A stretch of DNA of 61,872 nucleotides from Lampropedia hyalina DSM 16112 (GCF_900129055.1 NZ_FQUZ01000021.1:1-61872), one strand, 5' to 3'. Shown: positions 41,214-51,081, counted from the first letter of the stretch. Notes: generated by a model not told the origin, from the sequence alone. Made by a program: numbers and translations.

Positions 41214-42947
41214 CTATGCGTCGGATGGCGCAGAGGTTGCTTGCGGTGATGCGCAAGAGGAGGCCAGACCATGAAAGTATACGGTGAAGGCGTTGCCCGC
41301 CACCATGCCGCGCTGGGTGGGAATGTTCTGCCGCTGGTAGCCGATGCGGGCATGGTGGCGTTCGCAGAGTTCACGGCAGAGGAACAGCCCCAGCCCCGAT
41401 GAGCGGCTTTCCGAGGAGAAGAATGGCTCGAACAGATGGCGTTCGACGGACTTCTCCAGAGGCTCGCCATCGCTCCAGACTTGCAGGAAGGTCTGGCCGC
41501 TGGAATCGATGCCGGTGGCCACTTGCAGGGAGTCGGGGTGCGGCCCCATGTAACGCCGGGCGTTGTCCAGCAGGTTCAGCAGAATGCGGCGTAGATGTTC
41601 GTGGTCGAACGGGACGTGTACCTCTGGCGCGTTCAGGTGCAGGGCGTGCGGTGCCGGGGCCATGCGGTGCTGGCTGATCCAGTCCTGCCAGACTTGGGCG
41701 GTGGTTTCGTCCAGGGGCAGCGTGCTGTCGCTGGCAGTGCCGGTTTCGGTGGCCTGTCGTTGCACCCGCACAATGTCCAGAATGTCTTCGGCAATGCGCC
41801 TGAGGCGTTCGGCGTTCTGCCCGATCATGGTGGTCAGGCGTTGTGATCCCGGATCGGGCAGGTCTTCGGCGAGCAGGGCATTCGCCTGCACGATGGCCGA
41901 CAGCGGATTGCGGATTTCATGTGCCACAGCCGCCGACATGCGCCCCATGGCAGCGAGTTTCTCGGTGCGCAGTTGTGCCTGCATGGCGCGCAGGTCGTGC
42001 AGAAAAATCACGCACTGCACTTCCATGTTGCGGCGCAGCCGGGTAGGCTGTGCGGTCAGCCATGAACGGGCGTGGACACCCCAGGGGGTTTGCTGCCCAC
42101 TCGCCAGCGTCAGATCGGCAGATTGGGGCTGGTGATGGATGAAGGTACTTTGGACCAAGGCCACCAGCGGCTGCCAACTGGCATCCTGTGTCAGCAAGAA
42201 GGGCAAACGGTGTTGGGCTGGCAGACCGAGAATCTCCCGTGCCGCAGGATTGAGGGAATTGACCGACAGGTCTCGCCCCAGCACGATGACGCCATCGTTG
42301 AGGTTGCGGATGATGAGTTCGCTGATCTGGCTTTGCAGCAGCGCGTGGCGGCGGCTTTTGCGCGCTTCCTGCTCCTCGCTGGACAGGCGGGTGGCCAACT
42401 GGTGTACCAGCAGGGCCAGCACCAGAAACCCCAGCCAGGTGACGAATGCCTGGTAATAGACCTGGGGACTGGTGGCACTGAACCCTTTGGGCCAGCCACT
42501 GACCAGCATCAGAACAGCAAAAAGCGTGGCAATCGTCAGTGCCATGACGCTGGTACTGCCCATGGCCGCTGCCATCAGCACAGGGATGCCGAACAGGGCC
42601 AGAAAACTGATGGAGCCACCGGCATACCACAGTTGCAGCAGGGCGCAAACGCCGATGTCGAACCCCACCGTCAGCAGCCAGTGCCAGGCCAGTCCACGGC
42701 GGGGGCGCACATGGCGCATCAGTCCCCGCAGCAGCATGGCTTGCGAAAAGTAGATGCCCACCAGCCACAGCACCCTGGACGAAACCGTGCCATCCATGAC
42801 GTGCTCGGCCAGCAGCAGCACACCGATGGCCAGTGCCAGCATCAGGCGACCGGTCAGAAAACCCGCCCACAGCCGCTGGAATGGCTCGGAAGAGGCCACC
42901 AGTGAACGCCGCAGGCCCAGCATGTGCAGAAGGTCGGAAAAGCCCAT
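41214..42947 (-). CDS. pilS: Sensor histidine kinase PilS-like
   Basis: A 577-residue kinase. About six N-terminal membrane helices are followed by a PAS-like domain (LIIRNLNDGVIVLGRDLSVN). HisKA has the phospho-His in MSAAVAHEIRNPLSAIVQAN, and the HATPase region has LLNLLDNARRYMGP and SSGLGLFLCRELCERHHARI. The topology and the adjoining ypjD-ffh genes fit PilS, the pilin-gene sensor. Its usual partner pilR is not next to it: downstream lies the FecI gene instead. The start at 42947 (MGFSDLLHML) is preferred. Confidence 0.82.
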   Translation of the reverse strand: MGFSDLLHMLGLRRSLVASSEPFQRLWAGFLTGRLMLALAIGVLLLAEHVMDGTVSSRVLWLVGIYFSQAMLLRGLMRHVRPRRGLAWHWLLTVGFDIGVCALLQLWYAGGSISFLALFGIPVLMAAAMGSTSVMALTIATLFAVLMLVSGWPKGFSATSPQVYYQAFVTWLGFLVLALLVHQLATRLSSEEQEARKSRRHALLQSQISELIIRNLNDGVIVLGRDLSVNSLNPAAREILGLPAQHRLPFLLTQDASWQPLVALVQSTFIHHQPQSADLTLASGQQTPWGVHARSWLTAQPTRLRRNMEVQCVIFLHDLRAMQAQLRTEKLAAMGRMSAAVAHEIRNPLSAIVQANALLAEDLPDPGSQRLTTMIGQNAERLRRIAEDILDIVRVQRQATETGTASDSTLPLDETTAQVWQDWISQHRMAPAPHALHLNAPEVHVPFDHEHLRRILLNLLDNARRYMGPHPDSLQVATGIDSSGQTFLQVWSDGEPLEKSVERHLFEPFFSSESRSSGLGLFLCRELCERHHARIGYQRQNIPTQRGMVAGNAFTVYFHGLASSCASPQATSAPSDA

Positions 42948-42986
42948 TTTTGGAAGTGCAGAGTGACGCAAGACGCAGAGCTACCG

Positions 42987-43781
42987 CTACAGGATGATTT
43001 CCTGTACGAAGCGCGAACCCACATAGGCCAGCAGCAGGAACACTGCACCCAGGTTGAGTATATTCAGTGCCTTGCGCCCACGCAGCCCCGTGCGCCAGCG
43101 TCCCAGCAGCAGGGCGGCAAACGTCAGCCAGGCCAGCACGGCAAAGACCTGTTTGTGCTGCCATGCCCAGGCACGTCCATACACCTGTTCGCCAAACAGC
43201 AGGCCGGCCAGCAGGGTGGCCGACAGCAGCACAAAACCAGCCGTGACAAAACGGAAGGTCAGCCGCTCCAGCGACAGCAGGGGAATGCCCTCGTGTGAGT
43301 CGATGGCATTGCGCATCTTGCGGTCGGCCTGCCGCATCAGCCAGCCGTGTGCCACGGCCGTGGCAAACAGGCCATACGAGGCAATGCCCAAGGCCAGATG
43401 CAGTGCCATCCACGGGGTCTGGTGCGCCTGCAAGTTGTTCAGTGCATGACCCGGAAACATCGTACCAATGACCACGGCCACCGCCCCGAACAGGGCCAGT
43501 GACCAATGGGGCCGAAAACGCGGCATCAGCAGGTACTCGATGCCGTAGATGGTCAGCACCAGCCAGGCCGTCACCGAAATGGCCGAGCCAAAACCGAAGT
43601 GCGCCTGCTCCTGCCCCAGACTGCTGACCAGTGCCATGCCGTGCAGCAGCCAGGACATCCAGACACTGGCCTGCGCCCATTTCGGGTGCGAACGGCAATG
43701 AAACAGGCCCGCCAGGCCATAGGCCAGCACGGCCAGACCCGCCAGTACCCAGGTTGCAGGAGAGGAGCTGATTACAATCAT
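42987..43781 (-). CDS. CcsA/YpjD-family cytochrome c biogenesis-like membrane protein
   Basis: A 264-residue membrane protein with about eight helices. The family motif is seen in RAWAWQHKQVFAVLAWLTF, and conserved His residues occur in MALHLALGIASYGLFATAVA and elsewhere. Proteins of this group, often encoded beside ffh and called YpjD or CcsA-like, relate to heme-handling cytochrome c assembly proteins, but YpjD is not proven to act on cytochromes. Start at 43781 (MIVISSSPA). Divergent from ffh and 39 bases upstream of pilS. Confidence 0.85.
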   Translation of the reverse strand: MIVISSSPATWVLAGLAVLAYGLAGLFHCRSHPKWAQASVWMSWLLHGMALVSSLGQEQAHFGFGSAISVTAWLVLTIYGIEYLLMPRFRPHWSLALFGAVAVVIGTMFPGHALNNLQAHQTPWMALHLALGIASYGLFATAVAHGWLMRQADRKMRNAIDSHEGIPLLSLERLTFRFVTAGFVLLSATLLAGLLFGEQVYGRAWAWQHKQVFAVLAWLTFAALLLGRWRTGLRGRKALNILNLGAVFLLLAYVGSRFVQEIIL

Positions 43782-43916
43782 GGCCACAGTGTACCTTTTG
43801 GTGTTGCAGTGCCGCACAAAGAGCCTGCGGGCATCGACACACCGATCGCCCTAGGGCGAATCTGATGGAGGACACGCCCCAGGCAACCTCTTATTTTTCT
43901 TGCTGCGGAGAATCAC

Positions 43917-45299
43917 ATGGCATCAGCCCTGAGCGACAAGCTCGCCAAAATCGTCAAGGAAATGCGCGGCCAGGCCCGCATCACCGAATCCAACGTCCAG
44001 GACATGCTGCGCGAAGTGCGCATGGCCCTGCTGGAAGCCGACGTGGCCTTGCCCGTGGTGCGCGAATTCATCGCCCGCGTCAAGGAAAAGGCACTGGGGC
44101 AGGATGTGGTCGGCTCGCTCAAGCCCGGCCAGACGCTCGTGTCCATCGTCAATAAGGAACTGGCGGCCATCATGGGCGAAGGCCAGGCCGAACTGAACCT
44201 CAACGTGCAGCCGCCCGCCATCATCCTGATGGCCGGTTTGCAGGGTGCGGGCAAGACCACCACCACCGCCAAGATCGCCAAGCTGTTGCGCGAGAAGCTC
44301 AAGAAAAAAGTGCTCACCGTCTCGGGCGACGTGTACCGCCCCGCAGCCATCGAACAGCTCAAGACCGTCACCGCCCAGGCCGGGGCCGAATGGTTCCCCA
44401 GCACCCCCGACCAGAAGCCGCTGGACATAGCCACCGCCGCGCTGGACTACGCCAAGAAGCATTACTTCGACGTGCTCATCGTCGATACCGCCGGGCGGCT
44501 GGCGATTGACGAAGTACTGATGAACGAAATCCGCGAACTGCACAGCACGCTCCAGCCCGCAGAAACCCTGTTCGTCGTCGATGCCATGCAGGGGCAGGAT
44601 GCCATCAACACCGCCAGGGCGTTCAAGGAAGCATTGCCGCTCACGGGCATCGTCCTGACCAAGCTCGATGGCGATTCGCGCGGCGGCGCGGCCCTTTCGG
44701 TCAAGCACATCACCGGCGCGCCCATCAAGTTTGCCGGGGTCAGCGAGAAGATCGATGGCATCGAGATTTTCGATGCCGAACGCCATGCCGGGCGCATCCT
44801 GGGCATGGGCGACATCGTGGCACTGGTGGAGCAGGTCACGTCCGGCGTGGACTTGCAGGCCGCGCAAAAGCTGGCAGAGAAAGTCAAGAGCGGCGACAGC
44901 TTCGATCTGAACGACTTTCTCATGCAGTTGCAGCAGATGAAGCAGATGGGCGGCCTCTCCTCCCTGCTCGACAAGCTGCCCGGTGAACTCGCCGCCAAGG
45001 CCGGTCAGATGGACATGGACCGCGCCGAAAAAGACATTCGCCGCAAGGAAGGCATCATTTGCAGCATGACCGCACTGGAGCGCAAGAAGCCGGAACTCAT
45101 CAAGGCACAGCGCAAGAAACGCATTGCTGCCGGTGCGGGCGTACAGGTGCAGGAAGTCAATCGCCTGCTCAACGAATTCAACCAGATGCAGGGCATGATG
45201 AAAAAAATGAAGGGTGCGGGCATGATGAAAATGCTGCGCAAGCTCGGCGGGACCAAGGGGCTGCTGGGCGGTGGCGGCCTGCCGAAACTGCCGTTCTGA
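43917..45299 (+). CDS. ffh: Signal recognition particle protein Ffh (SRP54)
   Basis: A 460-residue GTPase that with 4.5S RNA brings membrane-protein ribosome complexes to FtsY. The N domain is followed by G1 GLQGAGKTTTTAKIAKLL, DTAGRLAIDE and TKLDGDSRGGAALSVKHITG. The Met-rich M domain binds signal sequences and RNA (FNQMQGMMKKMKGAGMMKML). A GGAG ribosome-binding site supports the start. Length is standard. Confidence 0.97.
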   Translation: MASALSDKLAKIVKEMRGQARITESNVQDMLREVRMALLEADVALPVVREFIARVKEKALGQDVVGSLKPGQTLVSIVNKELAAIMGEGQAELNLNVQPPAIILMAGLQGAGKTTTTAKIAKLLREKLKKKVLTVSGDVYRPAAIEQLKTVTAQAGAEWFPSTPDQKPLDIATAALDYAKKHYFDVLIVDTAGRLAIDEVLMNEIRELHSTLQPAETLFVVDAMQGQDAINTARAFKEALPLTGIVLTKLDGDSRGGAALSVKHITGAPIKFAGVSEKIDGIEIFDAERHAGRILGMGDIVALVEQVTSGVDLQAAQKLAEKVKSGDSFDLNDFLMQLQQMKQMGGLSSLLDKLPGELAAKAGQMDMDRAEKDIRRKEGIICSMTALERKKPELIKAQRKKRIAAGAGVQVQEVNRLLNEFNQMQGMMKKMKGAGMMKMLRKLGGTKGLLGGGGLPKLPF

Positions 45300-45421
45300 T
45301 GGTGGATGCGGGCGGCGCAACGGGTTTTGCAGACCTTCCCTAAGACATGGAGTAGTCAAGAAACTGAAATGAAGTGCGCTTAGACTGGCCTCACCATACA
45401 ACGGGCTTTGAGGTGGCCAGC

Positions 45422-46015
45422 ATGTTGATACAGAGAACACCCCACGCCGCAAAGGCATTGTCTGACAGGGCTGCATGCTCGTTGCGCGAACGGCAGCTTT
45501 TGATTATGTGCAACGGAACCCGCAGCAGTATGGATATCGTCACTCTGCTGGGGCATGAGGTGCTGCCGTTGCTGTTGCAAATGGAAGGCAAAGGGCTGCT
45601 GACGGGTGTTTCGCAGCCCATCAAGGAAGCCATTGGAATCAAGACGATTCCTGTGGAGCCGCCTCCCAAGCCTGTATTGCCGCCACGCTCCAAAAGTCCA
45701 TCGCTGGCATCGGCCAAGGTTTATGTCATGGATCTGATGCAATTGCAGCAAAACGAAAGTGCCGAAAAGATTGCACGGGCACTGCAAGTGGCATCAGAAC
45801 CCAATGAAATGATGAAGCTGATGTTGTGGGCCTTGGCCACCATCTTGCAGCGTTCAGGCGAAAGTTATGCCGAACGGGCCGTTCAGCGAGTGTTTGAGGT
45901 CATCCCCGCCGCGCACTTGCAGGAATTCATGAACTACGCCCAGGAATTCAACATCCCCCTGTTTGATCGCATCACCCAACTTTATCGCGCACACCTGCCC
46001 ACGCCCAGCGCGTGA
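45422..46015 (+). CDS. Uncharacterised protein, possible degenerate regulator
   Basis: A protein of about 197 residues; I do not recognise its family by function. The N-terminal half (LSDRAACSLRERQLLIMCNG, then MDIVTLLGHEVLPLLLQMEG) resembles small helical regulatory modules seen in Burkholderiales hypothetical proteins. A Pro/Lys-rich linker follows (PVEPPPKPVLPPRSK), then a helical C-terminal half. No signal peptide or membrane helix is seen. The ATG at 45422 is preferred. It follows ffh by 122 bases and is convergent with the phosphatase gene. Confidence 0.6.
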   Translation: MLIQRTPHAAKALSDRAACSLRERQLLIMCNGTRSSMDIVTLLGHEVLPLLLQMEGKGLLTGVSQPIKEAIGIKTIPVEPPPKPVLPPRSKSPSLASAKVYVMDLMQLQQNESAEKIARALQVASEPNEMMKLMLWALATILQRSGESYAERAVQRVFEVIPAAHLQEFMNYAQEFNIPLFDRITQLYRAHLPTPSA

Positions 46016-46042
46016 CCTGCGGGCCGTGCCAGTGCCAGGGTT

Positions 46043-46693
46043 TCAGGCAATGCCTTCATCGAGTGCCAGCGTGGCCGGGCCATCTTCCAGATGGGCAATG
46101 TCACCCCAGGCCAGCAACGTGAAGGCATCGGGTGACCACAGAAAGCGGTGAATCGAGGCGTTCTCGATTGTCCAGGTGCGCGGTGCATCCAGCCCCTGTC
46201 CCGTGGCATGGCGGTAGAGAATGTCCAGCACACCCCCATGCGTCACCAGGACAATGTGCGCATCCACATGGGCCTGTGCCAGATGCGCCACCCCCTGCAA
46301 TACCCGTTCATGCAAGTCCAGCAGGGATTCTCCATGCTCTGGAGTGAAGTGCAGATCGCGCTGCTGCCACGGCAGGGCAATGTCAGGGAACTGTTCGGCA
46401 ATCTGCGTGGCTGTATGGCCTTCCAGTACGCCAAAGGCGCGTTCGCGCAGCGCGGGCTGGGGCACAGGGGCGTGCCGAATCTGCTCGCCCAGGCTCTGGG
46501 CGGTTTGCCAGGCGCGTTGCAGATCACTGCTGTAGAGTGCATCGAACGCCTCGTCTTGCAGGGCGCAGGCCACCTGCCGGGCTTGCCACATGCCTCGGGC
46601 ATTGAGCAAGACATCGGTGTGGCCCTGAATGCGCCCCGACTGGTTCCAGTCGGTCTCACCGTGGCGAACGGCCGTGATGCGGGTGGATTGCAT
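46043..46693 (-). CDS. Histidine phosphatase family protein (phosphoglycerate-mutase-like)
   Basis: A 216-residue protein of the branch-1 histidine phosphatase superfamily. The catalytic RHG motif is in ITAVRHGETDWNQSGRIQGH. The second active-site His is in IVLVTHGGVLDILYRHATG, and the acid-base Glu region is ALRERAFGVLEGHTA. This group includes cofactor-dependent mutases and broad phosphatases such as GpmB and CobC-like enzymes; the exact substrate cannot be told. Same strand as the DUF4136 gene upstream, 25 bases apart. Confidence 0.88.
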   Translation of the reverse strand: MQSTRITAVRHGETDWNQSGRIQGHTDVLLNARGMWQARQVACALQDEAFDALYSSDLQRAWQTAQSLGEQIRHAPVPQPALRERAFGVLEGHTATQIAEQFPDIALPWQQRDLHFTPEHGESLLDLHERVLQGVAHLAQAHVDAHIVLVTHGGVLDILYRHATGQGLDAPRTWTIENASIHRFLWSPDAFTLLAWGDIAHLEDGPATLALDEGIA

Positions 46694-46718
46694 GGAAAAA
46701 TACCAGGTATGCAGACGT

Positions 46719-47336
46719 TCAGGGAGCCACCGTGTGGTGCAACACCCTCACGCCCTCTGCCGGGGTGGGGAAACCGTCGAGAGCGGCCTTGAGCAGCGCG
46801 CGGTAAATCTCGGCTTCGTTGAACCACACGTCGTCATAGCGTGCCTGCGTTTCATACACCACCTGCCCGGTGGAATCGCGCAGCACCAGCCGCACCTCCA
46901 GCACATACACAGTGGGCGGGCGATCGCGCCAGTTGCCGTAGTAGCCCAATACCGGATGCCAGCCCCACGGCCCATAGCCCATGCCCCAGGTAAAGCCCAG
47001 ATCATGCGGCCAGTACGCGCGGTGGCTGCTGGCATGGCTGAACAGCTCCAGCCGGTACGCGCCATTTGCATCGTCGCGTTGCATTCCGTGCTCTGCCAGA
47101 GCCTGCGTGGTCACGGCTTCCAGCAACTGGCGTTGCCGCCAGGCACCATCGCGCCGCAGACCCTGCTGGGAGGGCAGACGCTCCAGCCGGTAGGTGGCGG
47201 GGTCAGGCTGTGCCGTCAGCGTGGAATAACTCTGTACCTGACTTTCAATCGTGCGGGTGCTGGCGCAGCCCGTGATGAACAGCGCGCTGGCCGCCAAGGC
47301 CAGTGCCAGGGAGACTTTTTTGAATCGTTGCTGCAT
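46719..47336 (-). CDS. DUF4136-type lipoprotein
   Basis: A 205-residue lipoprotein with lipobox LFITGC in a signal peptide starting MQQRFKKVSLALALAA. The body has the DUF4136 pattern: ATYRLERLPSQ, AVTTQALAEHGMQRDD, a Gly/Trp/Tyr-rich loop (WGMGYGPWGWHPVLGYYGNW) and VLEVRLVLRDSTGQVVYETQ. The function of the family is unknown; it is envelope-associated. An AGGAGG ribosome-binding site decides the ATG at 47336. Confidence 0.85.
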   Translation of the reverse strand: MQQRFKKVSLALALAASALFITGCASTRTIESQVQSYSTLTAQPDPATYRLERLPSQQGLRRDGAWRQRQLLEAVTTQALAEHGMQRDDANGAYRLELFSHASSHRAYWPHDLGFTWGMGYGPWGWHPVLGYYGNWRDRPPTVYVLEVRLVLRDSTGQVVYETQARYDDVWFNEAEIYRALLKAALDGFPTPAEGVRVLHHTVAP

Positions 47337-47396
47337 ACAAACCTCCTTTGCCGGCAAAACCAACCACCCAATACGGCGATTCAGATACTGTGACTG

Positions 47397-47422
47397 TGCG
47401 CCACAGCACCGATTGTGGCGCA
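47397..47422. terminator. Inverted repeat after ttcA
   Basis: TGCGCCACA (47397-47405) and TGTGGCGCA (47414-47422) form a perfect nine-base stem with an eight-base loop, 44 bases past the ttcA stop. There is no T-run, so termination is only likely, not certain. Confidence 0.45.
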
Positions 47423-47465
47423 GCCACCGCCACCCGCATGCTTCAAGAACACGCCGACAGTGGGG

Positions 47466-48410
47466 TTACTGAACCTGAATGGCAATGCCCAGCGTGTCGC
47501 CATCGGCAGCCGGGGCGAAATGCTCGGTGAACGTGTCGGGGTCAAATGCCGTATCGCCTGCCGGATCGGCAATGCCTGTCGCTTTGGCGTGGTAGAAATC
47601 GTGCAGCTTCGGATCCATCATGTGCGTCGTCACCACGTTCTGCATCGAACGGAACATGCTCTCCAGCCTGCCGGGGTACTTCTTGTCCCAGTCGCGCAGC
47701 ATCTCTCCCACGATCTGGCGTTGCAGATTGTCCTGACTGCCGCAGAGGTTGCACGGAATGATCGGGAACTGCTGGTATTGCGCCCATTGCACCGTGTCTT
47801 TTTCCGGGATGTAGGCCAGCGGGCGAATCACCACATGCTTGCCATCGTCGCTCACCAGCTTGGGCGGCATTCCCTTCATGCGGCCCCCGAAGAACATGTT
47901 CAGCAGCAGCGTTTGCAGAATATCGTCGCGATGGTGGCCCAGCGCAATCTTGGTGCAGCCCAGTTGATCGGCCACCGTGTACAGAATGGCGCGGCGCAGG
48001 CGGCTGCACAGCCCGCAGGTCGTCTTGCCCTCGGGAATCACCCGCTTGACGATGCTGTAGGTGTCCTGGGTCTCGATGTGGAAGTCCACCCCTTGCGCCC
48101 GCAGATAGTCGGGCAGGATGTGATCGGGAAAGCCCGGCTGCTTCTGGTCCAGGTTCACCGCCACGATGTCGAAATGAATCGGCGCACGCTTTTGCAGCTT
48201 GCGCAGAATGTCCAGCATCGTGAAGCTGTCCTTGCCGCCGGACATGCACACCATGATCTTGTCGCCTTCCTCGATCATGTTGAAGTCGCTGATCGCACGC
48301 CCGACTTCCCGGCACAGGCGTTTTTCCAGCTTGCGCGCTTCGCGCTGGTCTTTCTCGGTTTTGCTGAGGGTACGGGGGGCTTCGGTAATGGCGTTCATCG
48401 GCGTGGGCAT
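47466..48410 (-). CDS. ttcA: tRNA 2-thiocytidine(32) synthetase TtcA
   Basis: A Fe-S enzyme of about 314 residues that thiolates C32 of tRNA. The PP-loop ATP pyrophosphatase motif is in [16 protein letters not shown]. Cluster-binding Cys pairs are in [12 protein letters not shown], and further conserved Cys are in [29 protein letters not shown] is also diagnostic. Start at 48410 (MPTPMNA); 48398 is an alternative. It marks the boundary of the backbone before the GTPase operon upstream. Confidence 0.93.
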   Translation of the reverse strand: MPTPMNAITEAPRTLSKTEKDQREARKLEKRLCREVGRAISDFNMIEEGDKIMVCMSGGKDSFTMLDILRKLQKRAPIHFDIVAVNLDQKQPGFPDHILPDYLRAQGVDFHIETQDTYSIVKRVIPEGKTTCGLCSRLRRAILYTVADQLGCTKIALGHHRDDILQTLLLNMFFGGRMKGMPPKLVSDDGKHVVIRPLAYIPEKDTVQWAQYQQFPIIPCNLCGSQDNLQRQIVGEMLRDWDKKYPGRLESMFRSMQNVVTTHMMDPKLHDFYHAKATGIADPAGDTAFDPDTFTEHFAPAADGDTLGIAIQVQ

Positions 48411-48569
48411 GGGCAAAAAAGAGGACGGGCCGAACCCGACCCGCAAACCGGCATTTTATCGAATGCCCGCCCATCTGCCACTTCCTTGAGCAAGGAGGCA
48501 GGGCAATCGTGCCATGCGATGCCCCGACATGACGATGCCTAGGAGTTTCAGGCGAGGGCAACGCTGCGT

Positions 48570-49889
48570 TCAGTGGTTTCCCGATGTGGCTGTCGCCTTG
48601 ATTGGCGGTTTGGCCAGCAGTGACTGGCTTGGAACCTCAATGCTGAAGCGGTAATGGCCATTCTCATCCGGACCTTGCAACTTCTCCCTGGGGATCATCA
48701 GAGGCGGCTGGTCTGCGATCTGAATCGTGGCACTGTGGGGTACGGCTCCTGCCGGTGTCTGAATGATTCCATTGATGGTGGTGCTGTCCCCTTCAGGTGG
48801 AATGATGAATTCATCGAGTAGGACGACTGGGACAGGTGGTGTGGCCGTTTCGCCAGCGGTAGTGTTGATGCCTGCTGCGAGCGTGGTGGTCTCGCTGGAT
48901 GGTAGTGGGGTTTCAGTGCCTACCGTGGTGGTTTCGGCGTGGTTTGAGGAGGTTTCTCTCGGCTCTTTTGAAAAAAAAACAGCAACGGCCACCACCACTA
49001 CTACTATTGCGACCCCTGCGGCTGCAACAGGCACTGTACTTGAGGTCTTTTTAGGTTCTGGGCGAACAGTAGATGGCTTCAGATTGGCTGTCGAATATTT
49101 TGGGGTTTTGGCAAGTGCACGAGTTTCAGGGAGTGGGACAGGTTTTGCCAAAGGAATCAGCCGGTTTCTCAGTGGCTTTGCCGATTGGCTGATCAGCAAG
49201 GCCAACGGAAGCTCATCCTGCATCAAGGCAAGCAAGTCATTTTCTGCGTATTCCTGCCCATCCACCAGATTCAGCAGGGCCGCAGAGCCTGTTTGTGTGC
49301 CGGACAGCAAATCCCGTATGCGTGCCATCCATGCCTGGGTTGCCTGGGGTGAATCCAGTTCTCCCAGCCACGAGCCTTGGGGCGCGTGGGCACTGATGGC
49401 GGTGTTGGCAGTGGCCGCAGGCAGTTTTTGCAGAAAGGTGGACAGCAGGTTTGCCGCAGTGTGAGCGGTTTCCAGGCTTCCTGGGTCTGCCAGCAACTGG
49501 TCGATATTGACCTGTGTTTCGTTGAAAACCTCATCCAGCAGGCTCGGCAGTGTGCTGCCCGTGCCCTGCGTGCTGAATGTGGTCAGTGCCTGCTGAAGCA
49601 GGCACAGCACTTTTTCCGCATCTTCTGCATCTTTCGCGCTGCCGCTGCTGGGGTCGGCCTCCAGCACGAGCGTGTAACGAATGGGCGTACTGACGCGGTC
49701 CCGGCGTCGGGATGGCAGTCCGCTGATATAGCCTCGCCATTGGCCAGGCCCTTGGGCTTGCACAATGATGGTCGGTTTCTCAAAAGAGGTGCCTTCTTCA
49801 TATGGTTTGCGCCACCACGGCTGGGCCGGTGTGGCCCCCAGAAATCCATAATCACGGCCATAACCACGGGTTTGAATGAATATTTTCAT
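48570..49889 (-). CDS. Single-pass membrane protein of the GTPase operon
   Basis: A 439-residue protein whose family I do not recognise. Residues 1-80 form a compact N-terminal domain (IFIQTRGYGRDYGFLGATP, IIVQAQGPGQWRGYISGLPS). Residues 85-250 are mostly helical. A strongly hydrophobic helix at about 286-307 (VPVAAAGVAIVVVVVAVAVF) is followed by a Thr/Glu-rich stalk and a small beta-rich C-terminal domain (DEFIIPPEGDSTTINGIIQT). Its start overlaps the upstream GTPase gene by four bases (ATGA), so it is translated with it. It could be the membrane-acting component of the system. Confidence 0.7.
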   Translation of the reverse strand: MKIFIQTRGYGRDYGFLGATPAQPWWRKPYEEGTSFEKPTIIVQAQGPGQWRGYISGLPSRRRDRVSTPIRYTLVLEADPSSGSAKDAEDAEKVLCLLQQALTTFSTQGTGSTLPSLLDEVFNETQVNIDQLLADPGSLETAHTAANLLSTFLQKLPAATANTAISAHAPQGSWLGELDSPQATQAWMARIRDLLSGTQTGSAALLNLVDGQEYAENDLLALMQDELPLALLISQSAKPLRNRLIPLAKPVPLPETRALAKTPKYSTANLKPSTVRPEPKKTSSTVPVAAAGVAIVVVVVAVAVFFSKEPRETSSNHAETTTVGTETPLPSSETTTLAAGINTTAGETATPPVPVVLLDEFIIPPEGDSTTINGIIQTPAGAVPHSATIQIADQPPLMIPREKLQGPDENGHYRFSIEVPSQSLLAKPPIKATATSGNH

Positions 49890-51054
49890 GAGGGCTTTTT
49901 CCCTGAATGAATGACGCGCATCCGGCTGCCCGGTTTTTTCTTGGTCAGCAGTTGCAGCACTTGGCCGATATTGCGGGCTTTCTGCATGGTAGCTTCTGCA
50001 TCGTTTTTCTTGAAACGAGCGTATTTTTCATCACTGGTCTCGTAGTCGAACAGCCATGTTCCGATGTCTTCTAGCAAGGTTTTGTTTTCTGCTGCTTGCC
50101 GGGCAGAGTATTGCGCCTCGATGGACTTTTCTTCCGCTGAGCGATGCAGCACTTTTTCTTTGAAAGACACGATCTGGTGACTGATGGAAATCAGCAGGCC
50201 ATCGGCTCCCTTGACCGATAGCTTGCCATCGCCGCGCACCTTGAAGGAGGGCGAGAACGTGTAACCGCCATCCACCTGTCTGTCCTCTCTCCATTCTGCT
50301 TCGACAAATTCCACGCAGCCAATCGTATCGACGGGCATGTACAGAATATCGGTGTGCCCTGCATTTTCTTCTTCAATGATGTCGGGAAGGGGGTGGTAAA
50401 TACTGGTGACGGCACGAAACAGTTCATCGGAGCGATCCGTGGAGCCGCCGTTGTCCGCGAAATAGCTTTCGCACTTGACAGGGCAAAGAATCAGCAATCC
50501 GGGTTCGTCGGTGTGCTGTGAGCGCGTTTTTGCCCATGCCCGCACGACATCTTCCACTTCCGCCACATTCAGGATGCCGGGAACGGCTTTTTTTTGCTTG
50601 CTGATCATGGCTTCCATGATGAGCGAGGCATCGATAATGACCAGCAATACTGTGCTTTGCTGAATGAACCGCACGCAACGTGCCCAGTCCCCTCCCTGGT
50701 CGTTCGCAAGCGAGGTGGGGCTCATCCATTTTCCAGGGAAGTCCAGCAGCTTGAGATTGACACCCTGTTCTTCGTCAGACTGGTTGTAACCCAGGTACAA
50801 CTGGAACTCGAATGCCTCCTGTGTGCCTTCCATTTTGCCGGCATCGAATTCCCGGGCATACAGTGAGCCGCGCAGGGCGTTGTCGTGCTGGCTGATGCGT
50901 GCGCGGGTTTTGCCATCCTTGCTTTGATGCTGACCGGGGAGCCTGCCAGCAAATCCTTGGCGTTGGCGAGAATGGAAGTCACCAGCGAGGTTTTGCCGAC
51001 CCGACTGGGGCCGACAATGCCGATCTTGAATTCCACGTCGTTTGTATCACTCAT
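49886..51054 (-). pseudogene. TRAFAC-type GTPase of the double-GTPase kind, one frameshift
   Basis: One gene broken by a single-base deletion. The first frame encodes a P-loop (IGIVGPSRVGKTSLVTSI, residues 12-29) and stops being sensible at SIKA. One base more (GCAAAGG in place of GCAAGG, near plus-strand 50919-50921) continues as KDGKTRARISQHDNALRGSL and on to LKLLDFPGKWM, the G3-like motif, then an open frame to 49886. The restored protein is about 389 residues. The family resembles the double-GTPase (DO-GTPase) group found in bacterial conflict operons. The deletion may be real or a sequencing error in an A-run. It lies 27 bases after the dynamin-like gene. Confidence 0.72.
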
Positions 51055-51081
51055 TCAATTTCTCCGTAATGGCTGTTTGGT

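Noticed and set aside
41917-43875. A 652-codon minus-strand frame across pilS and ypjD
   Set aside because: It is in a different frame from both real genes and has no coherent domain structure.
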